Source: Nectonema munidae
Taxonomy: Eukaryota > Nematomorpha > Nectonematoida > Nectonematidae
Assembly: GCA_030549495.1 (NCBI GenBank)
Contig: JAUIRK010001057.1
Span: 124,001 to 188,000 of the forward strand
Direction of reading: 5' to 3'
DNA length: 64,000 bases
Positions 34,180-46,708 of this stretch are shown here, piece after piece. Made by a program: the position numbers and the translations under genes. The first letter of the stretch is position 1. Each line of letters starts with the position of its first letter. The notes below the pieces were generated by a model. That model searched no databases. It saw nothing but the letters and a program-made list of their open reading frames with translations, and was not told where the DNA came from.

Positions 34180-35719
34180 CTTATAAAAATGCCTATCTCA
34201 CTCCAAGGGCTATAGTACCATTTTGAGAGTATTTCAGTGCATGGCTGTCTAATGTCAATATGTAAGTAATAGTGATGGGATGATACTAATGATTTATACG
34301 ATGCCGATTCTTAAAAAATACACGATACCAATTCTTTTAATTTTGAAACTTTATTTCTTTCACAAATCGACTAAGTATTCATTCAATTAGCCATTATCTT
34401 TGATCAAGTTGAGAAAACATAAAAAAACATCCCAATTTTCCTATATTCTTATACTGCATATGACAACATGGACATCAACAAATTTTCCGGCTACATAATT
34501 AAACCCACTAGCAACTATCTTTGAATAATTTTTGCCAAAAATCTCTGAAAGCCTTTCACACAGTTTCTCTCTCAACCTATCAGGTAAGATACTTTTCCCA
34601 ACGCTACTCAGATGACCCCACTTTGCACATATAAGCGACTCAAAAGACAAAGACATTTTCAACATTTCTTGCGAATATAATATTCTATGATCTGCCACCA
34701 ATACATGCAGAATTTCTTTCAACACCTCTAAAACTGGCCCAATCCATTAGCTTATAACACTTGCAAGGCATATTTTTACAAGTCTGTCATTATATCTATG
34801 ACAGAAGATCGAATACTTAGAACTTACGCTCCAAACCAATTTGAAATGGTCTACATATTTACAATATCTATATATGTAAAACTATCTAGAACTCTCTCTC
34901 AATCAAAGCCATCTACAAAGAATGGTGCCTATACCTTCATTATAGTTTTTAGATATAAATCGATCATCCGGATACGGAAATCTTGGGGCTCATTTCTCAA
35001 ATATCCATCAACTCTAACTTTCCTTCATCCTGCAAAGCCAATAGCAGCATTATAATTCGCGTTTAAATGACCTCCCCTATATCTTAAAAAAACTCTAAAG
35101 AAAAGATATACCTCTCCCCCAATGCTTGGTTTCAACATAGAAGACGACCTGCTTTCCTTAGCTCTTCCTCGCCTACATCATCACCTACCTAAAGACAAAT
35201 TTATCCTCACATACCCCAATTTAAACCAGGGTTGAGAAGTCATAATAATTCTCGGATTTTGAATGAAAAATTCAATAAAATTAAGGAATGAACTTTTTTA
35301 TTATACAAATATCTTGTAAAGGAACAAATTTCAGATTATGAGTAAAAAGTTTTTGGAAAAAAATGATAAAGCAAATACCTTTGAAAAAAGAATTTATGAT
35401 AAATTTATTTTGAATCCTTTTGTAATAAACATATTAAGAGCTCTAATTAGCAAGATCGAACTAGAGCTTCATTGCCATCAATCATAAAACCTTCTTATCT
35501 CAAATCAATTGCATCGATACTAATCCTATTCTTTATTTAGATCAACCTTGAATTCTGAAAGAATACACGTTCAGTCTCTATCAAGCATCGTGCAAGCATA
35601 TTGATTGTCAATTTCTTATCTACTTGCAATCCTTTTCAACTACAGTTAATGAGCGATAGAGTGAAAATTGTTATTTTTTATTTTGCGCAAATTGTAATTA
35701 ATTTTAAATATTTAATTAA
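34180..35719. other. Non-coding region, unresolved
   Basis: No gene is recognised. Open frames at 34441-34725 (-) and 34798-35055 (+) have no family resemblance. Exon 1 of the Vps55/LEPROT gene may lie here or further upstream. The ATAGTGATGGGATGATAC stretch at 34266-34283 resembles common short interspersed hAT debris, but no ends are defined. Confidence 0.4.
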
Positions 35720-35935
35720 ATTTCATCTAGCAAAATATAAACTGATAGGTTGGAGATGAATCATCACGGTATACAGGTTGGAGATGAACCATTGTAGTAT
35801 ACAGGTATATAGGTAATAACTTATGTAGCATCGTCTCCCCAAATGAGGTATATCAAATCTTACATCTAGCAAAATGTGAACAGAAAGTTGAACATTGTCT
35901 CCCTGGTCATTTCTACAATTCCTACAGTTTCTTCT
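35720..35935. mobile_element. Fragment of the 28-bp-repeat foldback family
   Basis: Contains two 28-bp units with GGTTGGAGATGAA(T/C)CAT, the GCATCGTCTCCCCAAATGAG block and CTTACATCTAGCAAAAT(G/A)T, all found in the arms of the element at 8911-13197. Their order differs, so this is a rearranged or truncated relative. Confidence 0.75.
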
Positions 35936-37490
35936 AAATAATACAATATATATATATATATTTTTTGTAGGTGAAGAATGCATTTGTGACGATGTATAAA
36001 ATAAAAGAATCATGCATATAGAGTACACATGGGTGTAAATATATAAGTTGTAATATAGAGAAACAATTTTAAAAGCTCATAAAAATTACTGTGGATGCCG
36101 ATTTTACTGATCTAATTAATTAATTATTTATTATTCACATGTGATTATTTTAACTTTCTTTTTTTATATTTTTATAAAAGCAAATAAAGTAAAAACAAAG
36201 CCCGCATTACGTATAAATATTGAATATCTAAAAAGTTTATGAAAAAAATGGAAGCAGTGAGTATTTTTTTTGAAAAGTTTTTCACTTTTTTTCTTCTTAT
36301 TTTTATAATAAAAAAAATTTAGGATTTCTAAATATTTCGTTGGAACCCAGTTTCGAAATATTCTTCTAGCTTTGTGGCTCTATATTTTGAAGAGCTCAAA
36401 AATAGCACGAAAAAAAGACCTTGCAAATACATATAGGTGACGGATATCTTGAAAAAATCTCTAAAGCATTTGATATTAAAATACGAATTCATAAAAGGGT
36501 CAGTACTTGTAAAGAGGAAGAGCACATGCGAGGAAGAGGAACATTAATCCCAGAGAGCCAAGAAATGCGAGAATTATTAATCTAAGTGCATAAAAATCAA
36601 TCAATTAAAAAGATCAAGAGAAAGAAAGCACAAATATATATAACATGGAGGAAGTATTGTAACATATGCAATAAAATGGCTCAAAAATGAAAAAATATAA
36701 ATGCAAATCAAAAGTGAAAATATGGACATTTAATTGGTTATCATGACTAAAAATTGTAACAAATAAAGTGGCGATTTGTAACTTTCGTTATTAAACTAAA
36801 ATTTATTGGAGGTAAATGATTTTTAACGTTATCTTCCGAGCATAAATATCCAATTAAATTTATCAGAGCTTAATATTTCTTGGAAGCACAAATATCAAAA
36901 GATAAACTTGGATAAATGTAAGTATAACGTAGAAATTTTTAAATGGTTTAAGACTAAAAATTTGTGAGGTGTTAATACTTTAAAATTTTTGTCTTCCAAG
37001 TTTAAATATCAAATCACATATCCAGATAAAAGTTAGATTTATAGTAGAAATTTTTAATTAGTTTAATTTTTAGTTATAGTTATTAGCAAGTTTCATAACA
37101 AACATGTACAAGAATATCTTTCATAAGATATACACACAAATATAAAAAAAGTATTTATGTAACATAACTCAAGATATACATAAGCGTAAACCAGGGCCGG
37201 ATTAAAGATAAATAGGGCCTGTGGCTTTTTTCAGCGCGGGGCCCCATGAACTTTAGCCCTCCAAAAATTCCAGCATTTATAATTTAAATTCAGGTTTTCA
37301 CTCAATTAGTTTACAATTTTCCCTTTTATTTACAGACAACAGACAGTAATATTTATATATAATGCAGCATACAATTCGTTGACTCAAATATTGAGTAGGA
37401 CACGTATTCTCATGTATACATAGATAAACATATAATACATGCATAGACAAAATAGTACACATATATGTATAAACATAATGAATACAAACC
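35936..37490. other. Non-coding region with a possible hAT end
   Basis: No gene is recognised. At about 37194 the sequence reads CAGGGCCGGATTAA followed by GGGGCC-rich sequence, like one end of a hAT-type element; no partner end was found. A diverged ~110-bp direct repeat is visible across about 36780-37060. A short (TA)n run lies near 35944-35961. Confidence 0.45.
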
Positions 37491-37928
37491 TTAACCCTAT
37501 TAGTGCTGGGGCCTTCACTAAAAAATTAATTGTAGAAAATTGGCTGAATCATATCCCTTCAAATTTTGTGACTTTTCCTAAAATCGCTAGCTGCATCTTT
37601 TGAAGCCATTTTCATGGTAGTTGAATGGCTCCTTCATGTCCAAAACTGTCAATCAAAATCAAAAATTAAAATTTTTCAGCAAAATTTTGACATTATTTGT
37701 ACTTAACCTTATAACTTAGGATCTATATTATATAATACCCTGAAAATTTATAATTATATACAGTTTGGAACGCATAACACTTTATATATTTAATTTTTTC
37801 AATAATCATGGCTACTTTTTGGAAAATGTCAATCAAAATTTTGATTGATCAAAAATATATCTAATAAAATATACCTTCAGATTTTACATAAAATATATGT
37901 TTTTATACTAAATCGGTCATGCTGTTTT

Positions 37929-39260
37929 CATTTCTGGACTCATTTTTTACATTTAGAATATGAAAATACCTACAAGTATTAATCAAATTTGCGGTTTACT
38001 TCTGAAAATTGTCTCCAAAAACATTCCTTCACATTTTATATGCGTTATACTAAATCGGCCATGCTGGTTTCATTTCTGGACTCATTTTTTACGTTTAGGA
38101 TCTGGAAATACCTATAAATGTTAATCAAATTTGCGGTTTACTTCTAAAAATTATCTCCAAAAACATTCATTCAAATTTTACAATGAAATATATGTGTTAT
38201 ACTAAATCGCCCATGCTGGTTTCATTTCTGGACTCATTTTTTACGTTTAGGATGTGAAAATACCTATAAGTGTTAATCAAATTTGCGGTTTACTTCTAAA
38301 AATTGTCTCCAAAAACATTCATTCAAATTTTACAATTAAATATATGTTTTTATACCAAATCAACCATGCTAGTTTCATTTATGGACTCAATTTTTCACAT
38401 TTAGAGGTTTTAAAATACCAGCCAAAATTTGCGGTTTACTTCTAAAAGCTATCTACAAAAATATTCTCTCAATTTTACATGAAATATTTGTTTTTATACC
38501 AAATCGATCATGCTGTTTTCATTTTTGAACTCATTTTTTACATTTAGGATTTGAAAATACCTATAAGTATAAATGAAATTTGCGGTTTACTTCTGAAAAT
38601 TGTCTCCAAAAATATTCTCTTGAAATATGTTTTTATACCAAATTTTCATTTCTGAACTCATTTTTTACATTTAGGATGTGAAAATACCTATAAGTGTTAA
38701 TCAAATTTGCGGTTTACTTCTAAAAATTGTCTCCAAAAACATTCATTCAAATTTTACAATTAAATATATGTTTTTATACCAAATCAACCATGCTAGTTTC
38801 ATTTATGGACTCAATTTTTGCAGTTTGAATTTGAAAATACATATAAGTATCAATTAAATTTGCGTTTAGTTCTAAAATTTGTTTTTATAGCAAATAGATC
38901 ATGATGATTTCATTTCTGAACACAGTTTTCGCATTTAGAGGTTTTACTGCTAGTGTCAATCAAATTTGCAGTTTATGTCTGAAAACTATATCCCAAAATA
39001 TTCTCTCTAATTTTACATGAAATATATGTTTTTATACCAATTCGACGATGATCATTTTTATTTCTCAAATCATTTTTTGCATTTAGAGGTTTTAAATGTC
39101 TGAAAGCTTGAATCAGATTTGCGGTTTACTTCTAGATACTGTCTTCAAAAATATTTTCAAAAAAATAAAATATGTGTTTTATACCAAATCGACTATGCTT
39201 ATTTTATTTCTGTACTGGATTTTGGATAATACGGTTAAAAAATATCTCGAAGTGGCAATT
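37929..39260 (+). repeat. Array A: ~145-152-bp tandem repeat, 9-10 units
   Basis: Units start at about 37929, 38071, 38223, 38376, 38520, 38647, 38800, 38911, 39059 and 39206; some are shortened. Nearly every unit carries CAAATTTGCGGTTTAC, followed by a CTCCAAAAACATTC block, an ATATATGTTTTTATACCAAAT block and CATTTCTGGACTCATTTTT. The outer (left) units are best preserved and the inner ones more diverged. Confidence 0.9.
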
Positions 39261-40289
39261 GAATTAGTAATGTATGTCTGAAAATCAGTTCTGTAAAAAA
39301 ATTTCAAAAATGGCTGCATATTAGGTATATAGTAAAAATATACTTTTGTTTTGTATATTTTGGCTTATAATACTTTCTACAATCATCTTGAGTATGAAAT
39401 ATTTATTAAAAAAAATAAAACGTATTATAAAATCTTTTGAAAATTTGTATGAGAGAAGGAACCAAGTTGAAAACTAATTGAAAAGAGAACATGTGATCAA
39501 AACAAATAATTAAAAAAAAAAAATGTATCTTTACTAAATGGAAGATCTACCATGTTCTAATGAACTAGGAAGTGGTTTAATTATATACTTCAAAAAAGAT
39601 TTTGACTGTGAAAAAGAAGTTCCTCTTTTACAAATGAAAAATATTTAAATCTATAGCTTATCATCTAAGATTACAGTTAACATTTAGCTAAGATTGGTAG
39701 GAAATCTGAAAATTTAGAATAGGTCAGATTTATCAAAAATGGCACAGATGCCAATATGTGAGAATTTAGTCACTATCAAGATATTTTTAATTTAAATTGA
39801 ATTTGTCCATCTTTTTCCTTTTGTGTCAAAGAAGTAATTTTTTAGATGAAGAACGTTGACAACTTTTTGTAATTGAACAATCAACATCACGAATGATTCA
39901 TCAGAAAAAAACCTTTGAAATGAGATTGGTTGACAAATATTCAGGCCTGAGAAGAAAAAAGTAATTTTATCCTTATAAAAAAATTTTCGAACACACATTG
40001 AAGAATATAAATTTCTAATGAAAAAGAGCTACCAAGAAAGGATCATCATAGAATGAATACCAAAATTACATACTGTAAATTATAATATGACGTAGAGACT
40101 ACGAGCCGATAACGAATTTGTAGCCAAAAAGATGGAGGTCCTATCGAGTTACATAAGTTACTGTAGAATCAAATATTTTGAGTAAATTAAACACCTAAAG
40201 TTGGTTTATTAAATAAATTAAGAAAATAATTACCAGAGAAAACTGCAAGTAGAAGTTATTTTTATGTTTATATATTTGACATTGATTTA

Positions 40290-41600
40290 CAGGTTTAATC
40301 GATTTTTTGACAGGTTTTATTGATTTCATAAAAAATGAACATCACCATTAAATTCTGCATACTTGAAAGGTATAAAAAACTTTAAAAGAATTAAAATTTT
40401 AATTTTGACATGGGCTGTCATATTTAAATTATTTTGTCAGGTTTGACTAATATTTATATAAAAAAAAAGGAATATAACAAGTAAACACAGCCTACTTGAG
40501 AATGGGTATGTGTGTAAAATGCCATACACGGTAAACTTCATAACCTCCCTATACTTTCTACTAGACGTAATTCTCTCATTCAAAAAACCGTGCCTGATCC
40601 TTTCTTTTTGGGATAAATCAATTTTTTGACAGTTTTGATTGATTTTTATAAAAAAAAATGAATATCACCACTGAATTACGCATACTTAAAAATGGGTATA
40701 CATGTGTAAAAAACTTTATATTATTACTTAGATAAAAAGTTTCTTTTTAAGATGAGCTGTCATATAAAAATCAATGCTTTGATAACTTTAATTAATTTTT
40801 ATATAAAAAATGAATATCACCGCTGAATTCAGCATGCTTGAAAATGGGTGTATATGTGTAAAAAACATTATATAATTATTTAGATAAAAAGTTTCTTTTT
40901 TAAGATGAGCGGTCATATGTAAATCACTTTTTTGACACGTTTGATGATTTTCATAAAAAATGAATATCACCACTGAACTCAGCATATTTGAAAATGGGTA
41001 TACATGTGTAAAAAACTTTATATACTTATCTAGATAAAAAGTTCCTTTTTGAGATGAGCTGTCACATTTAGATCAATTTTTTGACAGGTTTGATTGATTT
41101 TTATAAAAAATGAATATCACCACTGAATTCAGCATATTTGAAAATGGGTATACATGTGCAAAAAACTTTATATACTTATTTAGATAAAAAGTTCCTTTTT
41201 GAGATGAGCTGTAACATTTAGATCAATTTTTTGACAGGTTTGATTGATTTTCATAAAAAATGAATATCATCACTGAATTCAGCATATTTGAAAATGGGTA
41301 TACATGTGTAAAAAACTTTATATACTTATTTAGATAAAAAGTTCCTTTTTGAGATGAGCTGTGACATTTAGATCAATTTTTTGACAGGTTTGATTGATTT
41401 TCAAAAAAATGAATATCACCACTGAATTCAGCATATTTGAAAATGCGTATACATGCGTAAAAAACTTTATATAATTATTTAAATAAAAAGTTCCTTTTTG
41501 AGATGAGCTGTCAAATATAAATCAATTTTTTGACAGGTTTGATTGATTTTGATAAAAATGAACATCACCACTGAATTCAGTATAGTTGAAATATATATGT
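40290..41600 (+). repeat. Array B: ~150-bp tandem repeat, about 8 units
   Basis: GATGAGCTGTCA-type blocks fall at 40751, 40904, 41053, 41203, 41353 and 41502, so the period is 149-153. Each unit contains TTGACAGGTTTGATTG, AATATCACCACTGAATTCAG and AAAATGGGTATACATGTGTA. The four rightmost units are nearly identical, which implies recent expansion or homogenisation. Confidence 0.92.
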
Positions 41601-41723
41601 AACATCAAAAATATTTATAAAAACTTATTAATATCTGAGAAAAATAGGGGGGGGCACTTTACGCCCCCCCCCCCCCCCCCAGCACTTGAGCGGACAAATT
41701 TTGCCCAGCACTAATAGGGTTAA

Positions 41724-43925
41724 TATAAAAAAGAAAAGTAAAGATTTTCACGAATTATTCAATGATGATATTGGAAAGGAAAGCAAGTTCGATGAACCTT
41801 AGATTAATAATTTTATGCATCTTTTTAATCCAACAGAAAAGTCTTTCTTCGTATGCTTTCTACACTTTATTATATACAAAAATAAAAGTAAAGTTTTAAA
41901 AAATTTTAAACATCAAAATTTGTACCTCTTATGACGACTCCATAAAATTATGTTAGCGAGTATGTACGGTAAAAATTAAAAAAAACATAAAAAATTTAAT
42001 TTACTTATTTAAAACTAATTAATTAAAAACAATATAACAAACTAGCTTAAGAAAGCAATGACAGATAAGAGACAAGTAAACATTTTATCATTGAAAATTT
42101 ATTAAATTTAAGAACGAATAGCCTCATTTATTATAAATATGATTTTTTTGATATTTAAGATACCAAAACTGGTTTGAATATTGAGATATATGGAAAACAA
42201 GAAGAAAAGCTCGAAATTTTCCCAACACAAAAATAATAATTAAAAGATAGCGAGCATTCTAGAAAATCAGATCTAATTTCTACTTAAAAGTAAGATAAGT
42301 ACTGATGCAAAAAATATTATAGGAAATTAAAGAACTAAAAAGGCCTGAAGCAAATCAGTATAAAACATAAATCACTGTTTGTATCATATCATAATATACT
42401 GTAAATCTTGAAATTTTCGAGATATTGATAGATTTTTTGGTACTTTTCTGTTATCTCTCCCCCCCCCCCCCCCACTCTAAAAAATTTTAAAAAAGCAAAG
42501 GATATTTTCTAAAATTGAAAGAACAGAATATTTTCTATGAGTTCATGGGGCGAGAGGAAATCAAAGTTAAAGGTTTAAACCCTTTCATAACAATACTTAG
42601 ACACATCAGTTGCTATTGGGCTCCTCATTAGATAAGTAATATTACAATTTTCAATTATCATTCTATGTTTTTCCAACATTAAATAAAAATTTAAAGGAAT
42701 ATATATATTATATATGGATATAAAGTGAAATTATATATCTGTTATCTCCTTCCCACTCTAAAAAAATTCTAAATGATATTATATAATAATCAGAGAAATG
42801 TTGATGAAACAGTAAAAGTAAATCATTGACTAAAAAAAAATTTGAAAAAAGTTTACAAAAAATGAAATGAATATGTTTGCAATAAAATTCAATTAAAACA
42901 TCGAAGGAGCAAAAATTTGAGAACCTTTTTATACGCAAAAATTTCGGGAATAAATGATTTTACACTTAATAATAAGCAAAACATCATTATGAACAATGCA
43001 CAAAAGTTTAGCATAATATTTTGAAAAAATATTAAAATTAAATAAAACAATTATTTCAATGAATAGTATATTTATAAAAAGATGATTGAGAATATTATAA
43101 AATATTGAAAAAAAACTTACGCTAAGGATATTTGAAGTGAAGATATATGTCATTTTTGATGTTGTTGTTGAAGAGTTAGAGAAAGGCATTTATGAAAAAA
43201 AATTAAGGATAAAATTATAATTTATACTAAGAGGATAAATTTTCTTTTGTAAAGGCTTAGAATAATGGTTTTCATTCCCACAAAGACAAAATGAATATAA
43301 CAAAATTTAACGGTCTCCTACAGTATTACCAAAATCTTTTGTAAAGTTAGATCCATAATAGTGTATAGAGATAGAGTATATCACACACATTTAAAAATAA
43401 GGACTAAAATCATTAATTTATCCCTGATAAAAATCATCAAGGATCTAACAGACAGAGAGTAGGATAGATTATTATCAATCTAGGATAATATATTTTAACT
43501 ATTTTATTATTAAAATTGTAAAACTTTCCATACTGAAATATATTATAACTGAAAACTAAATCCATAAGATTTTAAAAATAAATAATTATATTATTTAGTG
43601 TTACACAACAAAGAATAAATATTTTGAAAAAAATTACATTTAAGGCTCGCCATTAATATATTAGAAAAATCAAATATACAAAAAATCAATTTAAAAAAGA
43701 ATAAAATTTTCAGAAAAAGCTTAAAATTTTTTGTAACCATTTCATTTCCCGCCTTAGACAAAAAATAAGATGTAGAAGGTTGGGGTGGAGGACTAATTTT
43801 CTGAACTATTAAAAAGTTGGTATTCATTATTATATGATTATATTGCATATTTTATGTGTAAAATATAAAAAAATGAATATAAATTTTTTTTTCAAACAAA
43901 AACTATTATAACATTCATATGATAA
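41724..43925. other. Non-coding, AT-rich
   Basis: No gene is recognised. A C14 run lies at 42460-42473. A short direct repeat (GTTATCTC...CCCACTCTAAAAAA) occurs at about 42451-42488 and 42738-42770. Confidence 0.5.
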
Positions 43926-43929
43926 ATTA

Positions 43930-45240
43930 TGATTATCATTATAACACTGACATAATGATGTCAGTGAAAATAGGCCAATACTACTTTTTAGACTTTATAG
44001 TAGATCTATACCTCCCATTGTTTTTTTATAAAAATAAAAATGGCTGACTAACACTTATTTTTTTCATTTCATGTTTTGATCATCTTTGAACAGACGTGAA
44101 CGGTAAAACCCAAAAAAAATACTACCAATACTCACACACTTAGCTTCCAAACTTCATCATCGGAAACAAAGACATATGACCCTCTGGCTTTTCCCCCCAA
44201 CATCGAGCAAAGGGAAATTAAAATTTTTAATTTGTCTCAGTTTTTAACTCCTTGAGTAGATAATACGATGTCAAAAAACAGGATGTTCTTTCGGTGAAGA
44301 TAATTCTTTTAAAAGTTCCAAAAAACAAAGACACATAAGCCTAGATCTCTTGCTCTATCAACCTTATCACCTAACTTTCTTCTATAAATATCATACCGGA
44401 AGGTAAAGCCTTCCTTTAAAGACAAATACAAATTCTTATACACGCACCTTATAGGTTTACCATTTATAATCAATCATCTTAAGGGAGTTTGTACCATAGT
44501 ATTCAATCATTCTTTCATCAATGAATAAGTACTGACTAAAAAAACCCATTAGCTATGCATTTTTATTCAAATATTCTATATGAAATTTCACTTCTAAAAG
44601 TTTATCTTCGTTCAGATATTTATTATCACAAAAATGAATAAAAATATACTTGTTGAAACCTGTTTCTACTCATGACACCTTCTACTAAAGGACAATGCAC
44701 ATTTGAAGATTTGACCAGAAAACTTTCCATATAGGATGATTTTTGTAACCAGACAAAAACAAAATGCCAAAAAAAATTTGATTTCTTCCATGTTTGTTAA
44801 AAAATCATGATTGTTTTTATATTCTTGGGCAAGCTTATTCGTCATGCTAACGACACTTTCAAAAAAATCTTCATCAAAAATATTGTAAAAATTTCAAAAG
44901 AAGACAGAGACTCAAGTTCGTTATGCGAGGAGTCTTAATGCTCCGGAAAGTATTCTTCAAGTGAGCCGGCCAGGTTCAAATTCTTTTTTTTCTATCGAAA
45001 AAAGGATTTTTCTCTTTTTGTAGGCGTGGCTAAATCTTTAAACACAATTTCGAATTTAGCGGAAAAATCTTTCAATGTCTCATTAGACCACAGATTTTCA
45101 TCATCAAAGTCTTCTTCATAAGAGAACATGGCTAAATCAGGGGGTAAAATTATAATGCTTTGAATACCACTTTTCTCCAATAACTCTTTTGCTTTTCCAA
45201 AATATAAAACAACTTCACTCATTTTCCAAAACGAAATAAT
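43930..45240 (-). mobile_element. Decayed piggyBac transposase, copy 3
   Basis: A third piggyBac fossil, on the minus strand. Readable blocks from high to low coordinate: IIILPPDLAMFSYEEDFDDE (45170-45110), the acidic N-terminal segment that precedes many arthropod piggyBac catalytic domains; FFESVVSMTNKLAQEYKNN-type sequence (about 44870-44800); CDNKYLNEDKLLEVKFHIEY (44640-44580); LFIDERMIEYYGTNSLKM (44530-44475), matching the DESM..YYG.HS.K block with the first catalytic Asp; FFTSYYLLKELKTET near 44280-44240; ARGSYVFVSDDEVW near 44190; and SKKYWPIFTDIIMSV (44000-43955), matching the RSKKWWWPIF block. Frames change several times, so it is dead. The 110-codon frame at 44992-45324 is its N-terminal part. 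Confidence 0.75.
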
Positions 45241-46708
45241 GGGAGCGCTAATAAAAACCGACAACGGCATAGGCAAAAAGTAGAAACGCAAAAACGGATG
45301 CAAAATAGTAAAAACAAGAATCAAAAATTAATAACAGAGACAGATTGGCCAAAACACAAAACAATAATAAAAGTGATGAAAATTTATACTAGTGATAGAA
45401 ATAAAATTATAAACAATATTTTATTGAAAAGTAAAAAGGATAAAATAAGCGATTTTGCTAAAAAGTGCGCTTGGGTGCGCTACAATGTTAGAGTGTGCAA
45501 TAATCTCTTAATTTTAATAAAAAAAACTATTAAGAAGAAGAAGAATTTATTGAAAAAAATGTACAATTAAATTAATTAATAAATAATTAATTATTTAATA
45601 AAATTAAAGTTTAATTCAAAGTTTTTTTTCCTTCTAAACCATAAAAAAACTCGTTTTTTGAAAACTTTTATTTATTATTTAGCATTTCTCTTAAATCTAT
45701 TTTTAAAAGTCCCCGAATTTGAAATTTGAATTTCAACCTTATTATTTTTGAATTGAGTTTTGCTTCCAATCACACATTTTAAATTTTGATCTGACCCTAA
45801 AACAATATTCAATAATACATGTTTACCCTGCAAAAGCATGATGATATTATAAGTATGGAAAAAGACGGCTACAAATATTTTAAGAAATTGGAGATCAGTA
45901 GTAGTCTTGTTTATTACTGTACAAAACAGCGCTGCCCAGGTATATTTAATTTTTATTTTTGGGCTTGTAATTTTAATACTATATCTACGTTTCATTTATA
46001 TCAATAATAAATCATTTGAACTTAAACCTAACCCTAACCCTGTATCAAAAAATTTTTTTTTCCTTTGTTAAATTGGGCGGTTAACTATTGAGTGTTTTTT
46101 CTTTTAACACATATTTTAGTTTTTTTCACAACAAGGTAACAAAAAGAATTTGAGTACGAGCGTTAACTTTAAAAAATATTTGAGACTTTATATATTTTGT
46201 TCCATCGTTATATAGGAAAGATTGTAATAAGGAAAATTGACAGTTTTATATTGGAGAGAGTTGATCATGAGGAACTGAATACTAAACGATAAGAATTTAA
46301 CAAAAAATCAAGGAAGAAGCTAAAAATTCGTTGAAACCCCCTTCTAAAATATATCAGAAAGCTTTTTATTTTTAAAACAAAAAACAGTTAATAGAAATTT
46401 TTATATTACAAGGGATAATTTATCGATCCTTAGGCTTCATGGTAGGAGCCAAATAAAAGACAAGCAAAGTATTTGTCGTAAAATTCGATATAATAGAACA
46501 TAATACCACCACCAAATTCAATCCACTTCGAATTTCCAGCTATTTATACCTCAGCAAACGGTTCTATATTTCTGCAATTTGATTTTATTTTAAGCACCAA
46601 CCAAAGAATTATAATTTTACATGGGTAGCCATTTGATCCAAGTTTTAAATATAGAGGAAATTTATATTGATGAAACATTCAAGAAGTCACCACAACATTT
46701 CCTTTAAA
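45241..46708. other. Non-coding region with a FLYWCH-like fragment
   Basis: Mostly AT-rich. At 45855-45960 (+) a frame reads MEKDGYKYFKKLE, then LVYYCTKQRCPGIFNF, which loosely fits a FLYWCH zinc finger (G..Y..........W.C.....C), with Tyr at the Trp position and no clear His pair. Such fingers occur in MULE-type transposons, but I see no transposase beside it. Nothing else is recognised. Confidence 0.35.

Larger units (their letters stand above)
37495..41719. mobile_element. 4.2 kb TTAA-flanked piggyBac-like element with two tandem arrays (P1)
   Basis: The element begins CCCTATTAGTGCTGGG (37495-37510) and ends with its exact reverse complement (41704-41719), a perfect 16-bp terminal inverted repeat. 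Both sides are bounded directly by TTAA (37491-37494 and 41720-41723), the hallmark target of piggyBac transposons. Just inside the right end is a G8...C18 stem around CACTTTACG (41648-41681). The left part carries a ~145-152-bp array (37929-39260) and the right part a different ~150-bp array (40290-41600). The ~1 kb centre (39260-40290) holds only short open frames without a recognisable transposase, so it is non-autonomous. The intact, perfect ends suggest a fairly recent insertion. Confidence 0.88.

Noticed and set aside
34441-35055. Open frames upstream of the Vps55/LEPROT exon
   Set aside because: Neither resembles the missing first exon (a short hydrophobic helix ending in a GCALP-like motif) nor any family that I know.
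37929-41600. CRISPR-like array
   Set aside because: The repeats are whole ~150-bp diverging tandem units in a eukaryotic transposon, with no short repeat and unique-spacer pattern.
46026-46042. Telomere-like CCTAACCCTAACCC run
   Set aside because: Only two to three units, of the vertebrate-type motif rather than the arthropod TTAGG; chance or a short interstitial remnant.
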